Below, piece after piece: positions 13,641 through 23,980 of a stretch of DNA of 64,000 bases. The DNA lies in the NCBI GenBank assembly GCA_037367405.1, contig JAZKJV010010524.1, positions 1-64,000 of the forward strand. The letters are read 5' to 3'. The notes below the pieces were generated by a model, which did not search any database, was not told the origin of the DNA, and saw nothing but the letters and a program-made list of their open reading frames with translations. Source of the DNA: Ottelia alismoides (Eukaryota; Streptophyta; Magnoliopsida; Alismatales; Hydrocharitaceae). The position numbers were made by a program, and so were the translations under genes. The first letter of the stretch is position 1, and the number at the start of each line of letters is the position of its first letter.

Positions 13641-14687
13641 TAGGTAAAAAGAATCAAAAGAATAAACAACAATCTGACACCCGAAGGAGTCTTGAAGGAT
13701 GTACCCAAAAGAGTCTTGAAGGATATCCCAAAGGAGTCTCTCACTCGTTGAGAATGCGAAGAAAAGAGGTTCGCCAATGCTACTCTGTTCAGGGATGAAA
13801 AGATGGATTCAATGGACAATAGGAGATAAAGAAGGTACCTAAAGGTGGAGGAAGATGCTTGGGGTCGCACACAACGATCTACGACAGATGTGTCCTCAAT
13901 GGCCGGCACAACCAGAGGCTTAGCTCCTCGCGACGGAGCTAAGGTTCGCACCTCGTCGGACCTAGGGCTAGCACGCGTGAAGAGGCTCCAACGCCCTCCC
14001 TCTCACTCACTGTCACTCTGGGAAAGGTAGGCCGGTAGGTAGAAGATGGTGGCACAACCAAAAGGTGGAAGAAAAGGAATGGGTCATACAGGTTATATAG
14101 GCGTGAGGGCCCGACATGGAACCGGGGAGCGAATCGAGCAAGGGATCATCGAGCGAGGGTTAGGGATCCACCCTCTCGATTCGGGGCAAGAGCTCGAGCG
14201 AAATGGAGATTGGATCAGGTGGTGAAAATTTGAAGAAATCGGTGCAAAACCCAATTCGACGAGAAGGGGCACCGGGGAGGCAGTTGACCGGAGTCAATAC
14301 TCTGAGGTGGACCAGTCAACGTCCGCCTAGAATGGAGACAAAATATGCTACATGACAAAACAACAGATAAAAATAAAGATAATTATATAAAAAATAATAA
14401 ATAAAATTAAATAGAAAAATGAATAAAATGAAAATTATTTATTATTTTCAAGGAATTTTCCTCTGATTTTAATTTATGTTTATGAAAAATAATTTAGTGT
14501 ATATACAATATATAGTGTTATATATAGGTATAATATACTTATGTATTATGTACAATTATTTTTATTTATATTTTACACCAATACCCTAATTTTTATATTT
14601 TATTTATTTTCAATATAATTTTATAAATGCAAAATAATTTTTATTTTATTTTTATGAGTTATTTACATGTATCAATGTTCAGGAAGG

Positions 14688-14776
14688 CGATATGCGGTAT
14701 TCAGTCGGAGGGGTCACTGCATAGAGAGTATGCGGTATGCGGGAGAGTATGCGGGGAGTATGCGGTTTTAAGCGGT
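14688..14776. repeat. hAT left subterminal repeats
   Basis: The motif (A/G)TATGCGG occurs about five times in under 90 bases. Clusters of short subterminal repeats are typical transposase binding sites in hAT elements. The complement cluster is at 18418-18535. Confidence 0.75.
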
Positions 14777-15156
14777 TTGATATTTTTTATTATTAGAAAT
14801 ATAAATACATTTTAATATTATGTTAATACTCTCTAATTAATATATTTCATGATTATAATAATAAAGAGTTGAAGGTACAAGGAACAAAACTATACGAATA
14901 AAACGAAATACAGAGTCAAATAAGCAAAAACATCAATTGAAAGAGCATATGGCAACATGCCTTCCTCCGTGTTTTCAATAAATACAAATATGCTCTCAAA
15001 ACAAGGACATTCAAAATGATGCCAAAAAATAAAGTATTCAAAAACATAAAAGCATCCAAAAAGCTCCATTCTGATTGCCATTCATCTTCAAATTCCACTT
15101 GTGGAATAGGGTCCTCATCACTCTCTTCATCAGTTGCAAACTCATCAGCTTCATCA

Positions 15157-17442
15157 TCATCTTCCAACGTAGTAGGTTCTTTGACTCTGTCTATGTTGTA
15201 CAAGATCTTCTGTACCAGTTGCCTCATCTACAAGGTTCCATGTTAATCCTGATCCTGGAAACATCTCTTCCTCTCCTTCTCCTTCTGCAATCCACTCACT
15301 TACATTATTACGATCCTTGGAAACTGATGGATCCTTTCCTTTTGCCATCTGACGCTCTCTCAATCTTGAGTTAAATTTAACAAATACCAAATCATTCAAC
15401 CTCTTGATTTCAAGTTTATTCATCTTCTTCTTATGAATCTACAATATAAACAATACATCATTACATTCACTATTTATAAATGACAAGTACTAGCATAGAC
15501 TTTGAATTACCGATGAGAAAATGCTCCAATTCCTTTCACATCCAGAAGAGGAGGATGTCAACTTCAAAATCCTCATTGCCATAGCCATTAGAGGACACTC
15601 TCCACCATATATCATCCACCAATTATCTATATATGAGAAAATTTAAGAAATAAACTATCCTATAGAAAAACTAAACCGATGATGATAATTAATATGAAAT
15701 AATCACAATACCCGGCCTAAAGCGGTCGTCAAGTGTTGATCTTTATTTCACAGCTAACGGCTTGCCAAAAGATCTTTGTGCATTATTGTACATAATCAAC
15801 TCCTTTGATGTGATTACATCTTGAGTTTCCAAATCAGGATAAAAGATTTCCATGCATTTCATGAAGCCCTCCACAACATAGCCCCCTTTTTCAATGACAC
15901 TACTATCTCTATAGTGGTAATATGGATTAAGAAAATAAGCAACAAGATGAAGAGGGCTATCCAATCTACCCTTTGATTTTGAATCAATGCCATCGATAAA
16001 AGGTTTGTATTGTGATTCATTATCTTTGAACACTAACATTATTGCCTTTCTAGCATCCAATAATGTACCATATACAAATCCTATGGATGGTCTTTGATCC
16101 CCATCGACAATGCACAAAATGTAAACAAAGGAAGAGAAGATCTTCGAGGTCATAGACACTTGGATCTAAAATGCAACACTGAAAACAATAGATGAAGACA
16201 TTTCTCCTTTCTTTGTCCTTGACCACTTGCACTGCCTCCATTCATCAAACGAGAACATCAATCTCAACTTTTCTTTTTTGTCCATCACGCTCTGTAGAGT
16301 GAGAAATGTTATAGCAAACCTTGTTTGTCCTGGTCGTACAATCTCTCCCTTTTGTGTGAATTGCCACATCGAGCTCAAGGTCCTCGCAAGATTATAGATG
16401 AATGTAGTGAGGGATCTTGCCTTGGTAATTGCATTTTTGACCTTGGGTTCTTTCCCAAATTCTTCCAGCATAAGATCTATGCAATGAGATGCACATGAAG
16501 AACAAAAGATCCTTGGATACTTAGTCCTAAGTATCCTTCCAACGGCTAAATTGGTCAATGGATTATCCATGATGACTTGAACAACATCATCAACTCCAAC
16601 CTCTTGAACAGTTTCATCCACCAACTTGGATATATACTCTGCAGTGTGGGACTCAGATGATGAGTCAAAAGACTTTAAAAAGCATGTGCTCGACTCAGAA
16701 TTCACACAAAAATTCATGATGCTCCTACCCCTCATATCTATCCAAGCATCCGTCATGAGGAACAACCATCCTTCTTCCAAGACTCCTTATGACTGCTTAT
16801 GAATGCCTTAGTCTCCTCAACTTCATCATTCAATAATGTCTCTGAGATCTCATAATAAGAGGGAGGCTTGTATCTAGGTCCATATTGACCAATTACCTCA
16901 CACATACTAATAAAATACTTGTGGGTGACCACTTTGTAGTCATAGAAGAACTTGGCTACATACTTATTGACTCGTGCACGTTGTTCCTTACAAAATGTAT
17001 CTTTGATTGAACTTTGATGCATTATACATTCCTCAGTTGATTCTAACACTTTCTGTCTTTTTTCCTCTCTTTCACATGGAGTTGAACTTGAACCCATGAA
17101 TAAATTAGCAACTTCATCCCTCATTTCTTGCATATCTTTTGATTTATCCCACTTCCTTTTTTTGTGTATTGTCCAAGTAATCCTTAATTTCTTTTCTTAT
17201 TTCAAAGTCAACCTTTGGACAAGATGCTACATTTCTTTAACATGTGCTAGATGCTGCTTCATTCTATTTATACCACCCTTTACAATCTTACCACATAGTG
17301 CACACGTGACTGTATTTGGACCAGTCTTTGATGCGAGGAACGCATATTTCCAACCGAGATCAGTAGATCCCTGCAGGACATGACGGCTCGATAATGCATC
17401 TCCAACAACTTCAGAATTTGGTTGAGAGGTCATTGCTGCCAT
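15157..17442 (-). pseudogene. hAT transposase (BED, DUF659, dimerisation domain), degraded
   Basis: The N-terminal BED zinc finger is at 17442-17227: DLGWKYAF, then CALC, then KGGINRMKQHLAH supply the Cys and His ligands. A DUF659 domain follows (about 16860-16400) with PPSYYEI, DAWIDMRGRSIMNF, VVQVIMDN and ASHCIDLMLE. The C-terminal dimerisation domain reads DSPLHLVAYFLNP (about 15950) and SSSGCERNWSIF (about 15540), then KRLNDLVFVKFNSRLRERQ (about 15390) after an apparent intron. An acidic tail follows. This is the full domain set of a cut-and-paste transposase. Breaks: a frameshift near 16765 between the KDGC and MTDAW motifs, a stop or intron after the BED finger, and frame changes near 16160. 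Introns cannot be separated from decay with certainty. Confidence 0.85.
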
Positions 17443-18417
17443 AGAAGATCAAATATTTAAAACAAATCAAACATTTTACATCAAACATTAACATGAAGAA
17501 GATTTTTGTTCATTGCAAGATGTGATTCCAGATAAATACACAAGTAATCCTTAACAGACTTTAATTGTTCATGTAAGTTCTTTGTGTTAGAATTATGGGC
17601 TGATTTTATTGATGTTATTTTCAGACTATGATATATGGATCTTGCATTTGATTTAGTTTAGATAAATGGTTCCATAAGAAAGTTAATATCCTATATATAA
17701 TGACTGGTGATCTAATATGCTTGTAGACTGAGACATCAATTTTTTTCTTCTCTAATTCAATACATGCCCTATAACAAGCATTATGGAGGATTATTTCTAC
17801 CATTTTTTGACAATACTTTAAAGAGAGGGAATATAAACTAAATAAGAAGTGAGATGAAAATAAGCATGCAATTAATCTATGCTAGAACAAGATGTGTTGA
17901 TCGGTACTTAACTTTGCCACTATGGATTGCATATTGCAGGGATAATCATTTCTCTAATATTATAAGAAAACTTCTCTTGCAGGTGGGAGTTGGATACTCC
18001 TAAAATCAACGGGGACGTGTACGTTTGATGGTGATATATAACTTGAACAGAGAATCTTGGAATCTCGACTTACAGTGGCGAAGAATCGAAGGTGCTGGCA
18101 ACGGTGAGGAGAGCGAGGGGGCTCGTGAGCGATAGGCAAAGGCACGAATGTGGTGTGGCGGAGGATCGAAGGTGCAGAGCTGGAGGTGTTGGTGGATCCA
18201 AGGATGGTGGAGGCGAACGACGAGCGGAGCCAAGAAGGCGATGGAGGTTAGCGACTTGGCGGAGGCGCAAAGTTAGGGCTCGTTGAGTCGGGTGTCAGAG
18301 GTGCGAAAGGGTTCGAGGGTATGCGAGGGGGTTCAAGTTTTGATTAGGGTCCAGGGGTATCATGTGAGGGTAGGTTTTTAAAAAGTTTTTATTTGAACAA
18401 TGGGCGCATAACCGGCC

Positions 18418-18535
18418 GCCTATACGGCATACTCGGCCGAGTATGCGGCCTGGCTCGCTTAGAGCCCGATCTAGTCATACTCAGAGCGTTGGGGCTTCTA
18501 CGTCCCAGTATGCAGTATACTCGGCCGCTTTCCTG
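18418..18535. repeat. hAT right subterminal repeats
   Basis: Repeats of GCATACTCGGCCG and GAGTATGCGGCC, partly palindromic, mirror the left subterminal cluster. Confidence 0.7.
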
Positions 18536-19025
18536 AACAATGGCAGGTATACAATAAATAGTGATGTTGTATATGTGCATGAGAATTTTGTACAATGGAG
18601 GGGTACTTTTATTTTATTTTTATTTTTAATTAATTTTTCTTTTTTTACTTTGTTTGTATATTATTAACAGAACTATATAGAAGGAGGTAAAAATAATAAT
18701 TTTATTTTATCAAAAATAATTATTTATACACATAGGTAATATGCAATACAAAGTAGACCCTATCTCTCTCTACTTATTTTATTTGGCGATCAGGTCAAGG
18801 CTTGACCTTCTCTTGGGGTTTGGACCACTCTGTATTTATTCTAAATACCTCGTTCCTTTTTCTTTTCCTTTAATCTTTTATTTTTGCACAAATACATGCT
18901 ACTTATGCATTATTAACAGATGCATGGTAAATGTTATGTTATTGTATTTACACCTATTTACATGCTGATTTGCCAAGATAAATAGCCAAAATAAAGAATA
19001 AAGAGTGAGAATCATGGATTCATCA

Positions 19026-19972
19026 CAGCACCCATCCCAGCCTCCACGCCATCATCCACAACGTGGTTAGCATGTTGAACTTTCTATGGCAGTTCTTGTG
19101 AACCCGAACATCGATTATTTAGCCCAATTGGTCAAAGGCTTGGCAGAGATGACTCGGAAGCTGGACGACATGATGACCACCAAAACTCCAATTATGGCCC
19201 AGGTCAAATCCCCAATAACTTCAAGAAAAAAGAGTAGGTAGAATGTAAAGTCTCGTCTATGCCTGTAAAGTCAGATGATTGTGATTTTTTTAATGTTGTC
19301 ACCCTTAAGAGAAGTAGGACCTTGCCTCCATCAACCACTATCATGGGTAAGAATAAAGCTTCATCTAGTGAATCGCCGTCTTCTGCATCAGCTGTACTAG
19401 CTACAGGTTTGGTTGAGGAAGAAGAAGAAAGGGGAGCCATGCCAGCCACTGGCCACCACCTCTAGCAAAAAGAACAAAAAATCAGAAAAAATGAAAAAGA
19501 CCAAAAAGACGACAGTAGTCTAAGTGAAGCCATGCCATCCACATAGGTGCAAGCAACAACAACTGATCCAACGCCAACCAATGGAGTAGACACCACAGTT
19601 TTTAGATGTCGACCCCTTGCCCCAGCTTGTACAACTTTTCGCAGCCCTGTTGTACAAAATGTTATGGACATGAAATATGTTGTAAATAAGAACAATAATT
19701 TTGATTTTAGACATGTATGTATTCCTTTTTCTTATGCAACTAAAAAATCTAAAAAAATGCAAAACAAAGGAGCTATAGAATATATGCCTTCTATGAATAA
19801 GGGCTTGAAAGAAGCATGCACGAACAATCATCAGTCAAACAACAATAACATATGCCAACTAGTTGAAAAGCACGTCCTTACCATGGCTACAGTGGAAGCA
19901 ATCAACGACCTCCCAGAAAAGAAGCCAAACAAAGGAGCACCTTTAATCAGATGTAAGATTTTGACCAGATCT
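19026..19972 (+). pseudogene. E1 gag C-terminal region and gag-pol linker
   Basis: Reading resumes after E2 with a Pro/His-rich stretch, then a segment with LAQLVKGLAEMTRKLDDMM (about 19120-19180) that resembles the coiled-coil-like C-terminal gag region of Athila-type elements. A Ser-rich and acidic patch (about 19370-19430), a Lys-rich patch (about 19470-19510) and a long open stretch to 19972 follow. Frames change at least twice. The linker before protease is poorly conserved in this group, so assignment rests on position. Confidence 0.6.
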
Positions 19973-20290
19973 TAAAGCAAACTTTGCTTGACATCGGCTC
20001 TTCAATCAACCTCATGCCCGCCTCATTGCTCGTAGAATTCGGGCTGGGACCGCTCAAGCCGACACGTATGATCCTTCAGTTCGTTGATCGATCAATCAAG
20101 TAACCCCTGAGGTCTACTGGAGGACATTGTCATAACAATGCAAGACATGTATTTTTCTATTGATTTTGTGGTCCTTGATATGGACTCCCCCACCATTACT
20201 CCAGACCCCTATTATTCTTGGCTGGTTATTCTTACGAACTACAGAGGTCGTGGTTGACTATGGATCTGGAAAGATCACGTTATGCTCAGA
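19973..20290 (+). pseudogene. E1 aspartic protease
   Basis: The active-site region reads LLDIGSSINLMPASLLVEFG followed by GPLKPTRMILQFVDRSIK, matching the retropepsin start of plant gypsy elements; the catalytic Asp is present in LDIGSS. A second conserved block (FVVLDMDSP, about 20165) appears in another frame, and the expected II-LGRPFL segment is garbled. At least two frameshifts and stops are present. Protease would cut Gag-Pol in the particle. Confidence 0.75.
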
Positions 20291-20789
20291 CAACAACAAA
20301 GTAACGATGGATATGGTTAGTGAACCAAAGGTCCTTTCTGATAAAGGTTAAGAAGAATCATCTGAAGTAGACTATGGCTTTATTGCAGAAATCAAAGACA
20401 CAGAATTATGTTTGAATGACACATGAACCCTAGAAATCCTCTCGCATGAGGAGGACCTGGAAATCACAATCGACACATGCTCCGATGTCAACTAGGAGAC
20501 TGATTCTCATTTGTTGATGCATCTTTTTGATTTAGATATTCATGCCAGTCCGAACATGATGAATTAATTGATGATTTGTTTAACACATTATTAATAGAGC
20601 CGCCAATGACTGAGGTGAGAAACACCTCCAAAATCATGGCTGATCATCCACCTACCAGTTCAGTTTCTAAAGTCACCAAGAAGCAGGCTAGAACAGAACT
20701 GGACTTAAAACCCACTTCCAACAAGCCTCACGTATGCTATCCTTGTTGGTGCAGAAAACATATATCTCGTCATTATTAGCAGCAAGTTG

Positions 20790-22260
20790 ACCCCAGATAA
20801 AGAATCTCGATTGCTCGAGGTTCTGGAGAAAAATCGCAAGGCACTTGGTTGGCATGTATCAGACCTCCACAGGATAAATTTTGCTATGTGTTCAAACCAC
20901 ATCTATTTTGAAGATGATGCTAATCCATCTTGAGAATTTCAGAGAAGACTGAATTCTAACTCATGGTATGTTATCATGAAAGAAATCACGTAATGGTGTG
21001 ATGCATAATTCATTTATCCCATCTCTGAATTCAAATGGGCGAGTCATTTACATGTACTTCTGAAGAAATCGATGCTCACCATTATTACAAATGAAAGAGG
21101 AGAAGATATTTCTCCTCAGGTACCAACATCTTCGCATGTGTGTGTTGTTTACCACTACCTCAATGCTACAAAAAAGAAGGACCACTTTCCCTTGCCATTT
21201 ATTGATCAAGTTCTGGAAAGATTAGATGGCAAGGAATTTTTCTGCTTTTTGGATAGGTATTTCGGGTACAACCAGGTGGCAATCACCCCAAAAGACTAAG
21301 AGGAGACTACATTCAGTTGCATGTTTGACACCTACGCTTTCAGGAGAATGCCCTTTGATATGTGCAATGTACTTGCCACATTCCAGAGGTGCATGCTTAC
21401 AGTTTTTACCAATATAGTTGGCAGTTTTCTCAAGATGTTTATGGACGGCCTCTCCATCTATGGTGACAACTTTGATTATTGTCTTGAGCACTTAGACAAA
21501 GTACTTTATAAATGCTAAGAAGTCAATCTTGTACAGTCTTGAGAAAAAAGCCACTTCATGGTCACTGAAGAGATTGTGTTGGACCACGTCATTCCAAGCA
21601 TAGCATAGAAGTTGACCCAACAAAGGTGGATGCTATTGCCAATCTCAAGCCACCTCAGAATGTTATAAATGTGAAGTCATTCTTGGGGCATGTGGATTTC
21701 TAGGCATGTGGATTTCTACAGACGATTCATAAAAATATTTCAGTCGCATCACCCGACCTCTCATTGAACCACTATGCAAAGAGATCAAGTTTAATGTTGA
21801 TCACCAGGTTCTCCTTTCTTTCGATCAAGTGAAGGAACTGATCATGCATGTTCCCATCCTACAGTCATCGGATTGGTCTTTACCTTTTGAGATCACGATG
21901 GATGTGTTCGATTTTTCAGTTGGGGTTCTGCTAGGACAGATGAAAGACAAAGTACCTTATGCAATTCACTACACCAGCAAGACATTAGATGAAGTACAAA
22001 CTATACTGTTATAGATAAAGAATTTTTGGTTGTTGTTTTCACCCTCAAGAAGTTCAGATCCTATCTTCTTAGATCTAAAGTCACCATCTGCACTAACCAC
22101 TATGATATCCAGTATCTACAACAGAAGAAGGATGCGAAGTCCAGATTGATCAGATGGATCCTTCTCCTATAGGAGTTCGACTTGGAAATCAAAGATAAAC
22201 CTGGAGTTTAGAATGTGGTAGCAGATCACCTCTCCAGAATTTAACATCAAGAACCTCCAT
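20790..22260 (+). pseudogene. E1 reverse transcriptase and RNase H
   Basis: The RT starts with a block containing LHRINFAMCSNHIYFEDDA (about 20860) and continues with KKDHFPLPFIDQVLERL, YFGYNQVAI, YAFRRMPFDMCN and TFQRCML. The catalytic motif, FMDDFSVYG in E3, reads FMDGLSIYG here (about 21437-21463), so the second catalytic Asp is Gly. The RNase H begins near 21820 (ILQSSDWSLPFEITMDVFDF) and continues in fragments to about 22240. The Asp in the usual TDASD is changed to MDVFD. A 16-bp tandem duplication at 21687-21718 shifts the frame in the thumb/connection region. Many stops are present. Confidence 0.88.
21687..21718. repeat. 16-bp tandem duplication in E1 pol
   Basis: GGCATGTGGATTTCTA occurs twice in immediate succession (21687-21702 and 21703-21718), within the sequence for the conserved FLGHVDFYRRF segment. 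The extra 16 bases shift the frame. Confidence 0.95.
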
Positions 22261-22299
22261 CGAGTAGTGCACCTATTACATATACCTTTCTTAATGAGT

Positions 22300-23657
22300 T
22301 GATTCTGACCGTGGATTCTCTACCTTGGTATGCCGATGTCATGAATTACCTCATCTTAGGTGTATACCCATAAGATTGGACAAAGATCAAGAAGGACAAG
22401 TTCTTGTACAGAATCTACTTCTACCAATGGGTAGACCCGCTCTTATTTAGTGAAGGAGCAGACCGCATTTGGCACTGGTGTATCACTTACGAGGAGCATT
22501 ACAATATCCTCGAGCATTGTCACTTGCTCGAATACGGTTGACACCATTATGGAGATAGATCGATAGCGAAAGTAATGCAGTGTGACCTCTGGTCGCCCAT
22601 ACTATTCAAGGATACAAAATATGTCAAAAGTCGCATTGACTGTTAGAAAATGAGAGTAACCCTCACAACTAAAGACTCGATGCCCCTGAAATTCATTCAG
22701 ATTTTAGATGTATTCAATGCTTGAGGCATCGATTTCATGGGACTCTTTCCCAACAGTCACAGATTTGATAAAATCCTTCTTATCTTCAATTATGTGAGTT
22801 ACTGGGTTGACGCTATTCCCGCCCAAGCCGCTGATAACCTTACAATTTGTCAATTTCTGCGAGAGATCATCATTTCATGATTTGAGATACCAAAGATTCG
22901 GATATCATACGTGGGTAGTCGCTTCATAAATAAAGAGAAGCGAGGAGTACAACATCCAGCATCGAGTCGCCTCTCCTTATCATCCTTAGACCAATGGCAT
23001 GTCAGAGCTATCAAATAGAGAAATCAAGAAAATCTTACAAAATCTTGTGAGACCGGACAAAAATAACTGGTCCCAACTATTAGACTCCGTCCATGGGCAT
23101 AGAGAACCACCTACATCTCCATTGGGCATGTTTCCCTATCATCTTGTGTATGGAAAACTGTGCCATATGACCACTGAATTAATTCATAAATCATTATGGT
23201 TAGTGAACCATTACAACTTGGACTCATAAAAAGGTGGTCAACAAAGAAAAGTGGATCTGAATAGGCTACTTGAATTTCGAGACTATGCTTGTGATAATAA
23301 CTTGATTATAAGGAGAAAGTTGAACGTTGGCATGACGACCAACACATTATAGGGAAGACCTTCGAGACTGGACAGAACGTATGGATATTTGACGTAAAGT
23401 TGAAGATATTCCTGGACAAATTAAAGAGTAAATGGACATGTCCATTCAGAGTGAAAGAAGTGCGTGACAACGGAAGCATTTTGATATCAGAGCTGTCATC
23501 TGATGCACAACCGTTCATTGTTAATGGTCAGTTAACAAAGTTATACCTTGAGCATGATATTTTTTTGATCGTTGTCAACTCGGTTCAAGTAATCTTCAAT
23601 GATGCATCCTCCACAACTGCAACAACATCAAAAGATTCAGATAATACTCTTATATAA
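22300..23657 (+). pseudogene. E1 integrase
   Basis: The zinc-binding N-terminus is visible around 22500-22640 (HCHLLEYG, then HHYGDRS, LFKDTKYV); the final Cys pair of the HHCC motif is not recognisable. The core has IDFMGLFPNSHRFDKIL with the first catalytic Asp, then ISYVGSRFINK (about 22896-22928) where the family has S-D in place of S-Y, so the second catalytic residue is lost. The MSELSNREIKKIL block follows and holds the Glu region. GMFPYHLVYGKLCH and a C-terminal stretch KLKSKWTCPFRVKEV ... FIVNGQLTKLY end at 23657. This matches Athila/Tat integrases. Several stops and frameshifts. Confidence 0.85.
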
Positions 23658-23743
23658 CTCTTTCTTTAGTTTTCTTCTTTTCTTTTGTTATCTTCTTCTG
23701 ATCATTTTTCTTTTGTTTCTTTATTCCATCTTAGCCATCATTT

Positions 23744-23980
23744 CTATACTTAGGATATGATTCATCCTAAGTATAGGGAGATGAGTGACTCCCGCTGCTC
23801 ATTGTTTGTTCCCTCCCCCGTCTTCTCTCTTGTTGATATCCCGATATATACTTAAGGATATTTTAACCTAAGTATAGGGGGAGACAGGAAAAGTCGACGA
23901 TCTGTGTATTCCCACCCTCAACCCTCCCTACGTGTAGATACAACCTGATACACTTATGATTATTTCGTCCTAAGTATAGG
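23744..23980. repeat. Serial stem-loops with CCTAAGTATAGGGG motif, E1
   Basis: The first hairpin is perfect: CTATACTTAGGAT (23744-23756) with 23764-23776, 7-base loop. The second pairs TATACTTAAGG (23847-23857) with CCTAAGTATA (23867-23876), with one bulge. A third, weaker one lies near 23948-23980. Each right arm is followed by a purine run (GGGAG, GGGGGAG, GGGGAG). Confidence 0.85.

Larger units (their letters stand above)
14673..18542 (-). mobile_element. hAT transposon with TIRs and 8-bp target duplication
   Basis: The left end is CAATGTTCAGGAAGGCG (14673 onward). The right end, read on the - strand, is CATTGTTCAGGAAAGCG (ending at 18542), giving imperfect terminal inverted repeats of about 17 bp. 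The flanks ACATGTAT (14665-14672) and GCAGGTAT (18543-18550) match at 6 of 8 positions, as expected for an aged 8-bp hAT duplication. The element is 3870 bp and carries its transposase on the - strand. Both subterminal regions are rich in GTATGCGG-like repeats. Coding decay makes it non-autonomous today. Confidence 0.92.
7165..19025 (-). mobile_element. E2: coding-deleted gypsy element nested in E1 gag
   Basis: The element is on the - strand. Its right (5') LTR ends at 19025 in TGATGAATCC read on the - strand, and its left (3') LTR has the same edge at 9282. Between the LTRs lies only 3' non-coding sequence related to E1 and E3; no gag, protease, RT or integrase remains. The left edge lacks the TG...CA terminus seen in E3 and there is no target duplication, so the left LTR end was lost. 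It hosts a copia solo LTR and a hAT transposon. E1 gag-like sequence flanks it on both sides. Confidence 0.8.
13641..19025 (-). repeat. E2 5' LTR (right), split by the hAT element
   Basis: LTR sequence lies at 13641-14672 and resumes at 18543-19025. Dropping the hAT and one target duplication gives a run that aligns with the E3 LTR across the join (around 42045-42085 in E3). The left boundary is a deletion point near 13640, so this LTR also lacks its end. The GC-rich part (13850-14330) resembles E3 54140-54560 in layout. Confidence 0.75.

Noticed and set aside
13604..13951. 115-codon frame on the - strand
   Set aside because: It crosses the E2 deletion junction and a hairpin; no similarity.
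18006..18286. Overlapping GC-rich frames at the hAT right side
   Set aside because: They lie in the region upstream of the transposase, overlap in several frames and have no BED or other motif.
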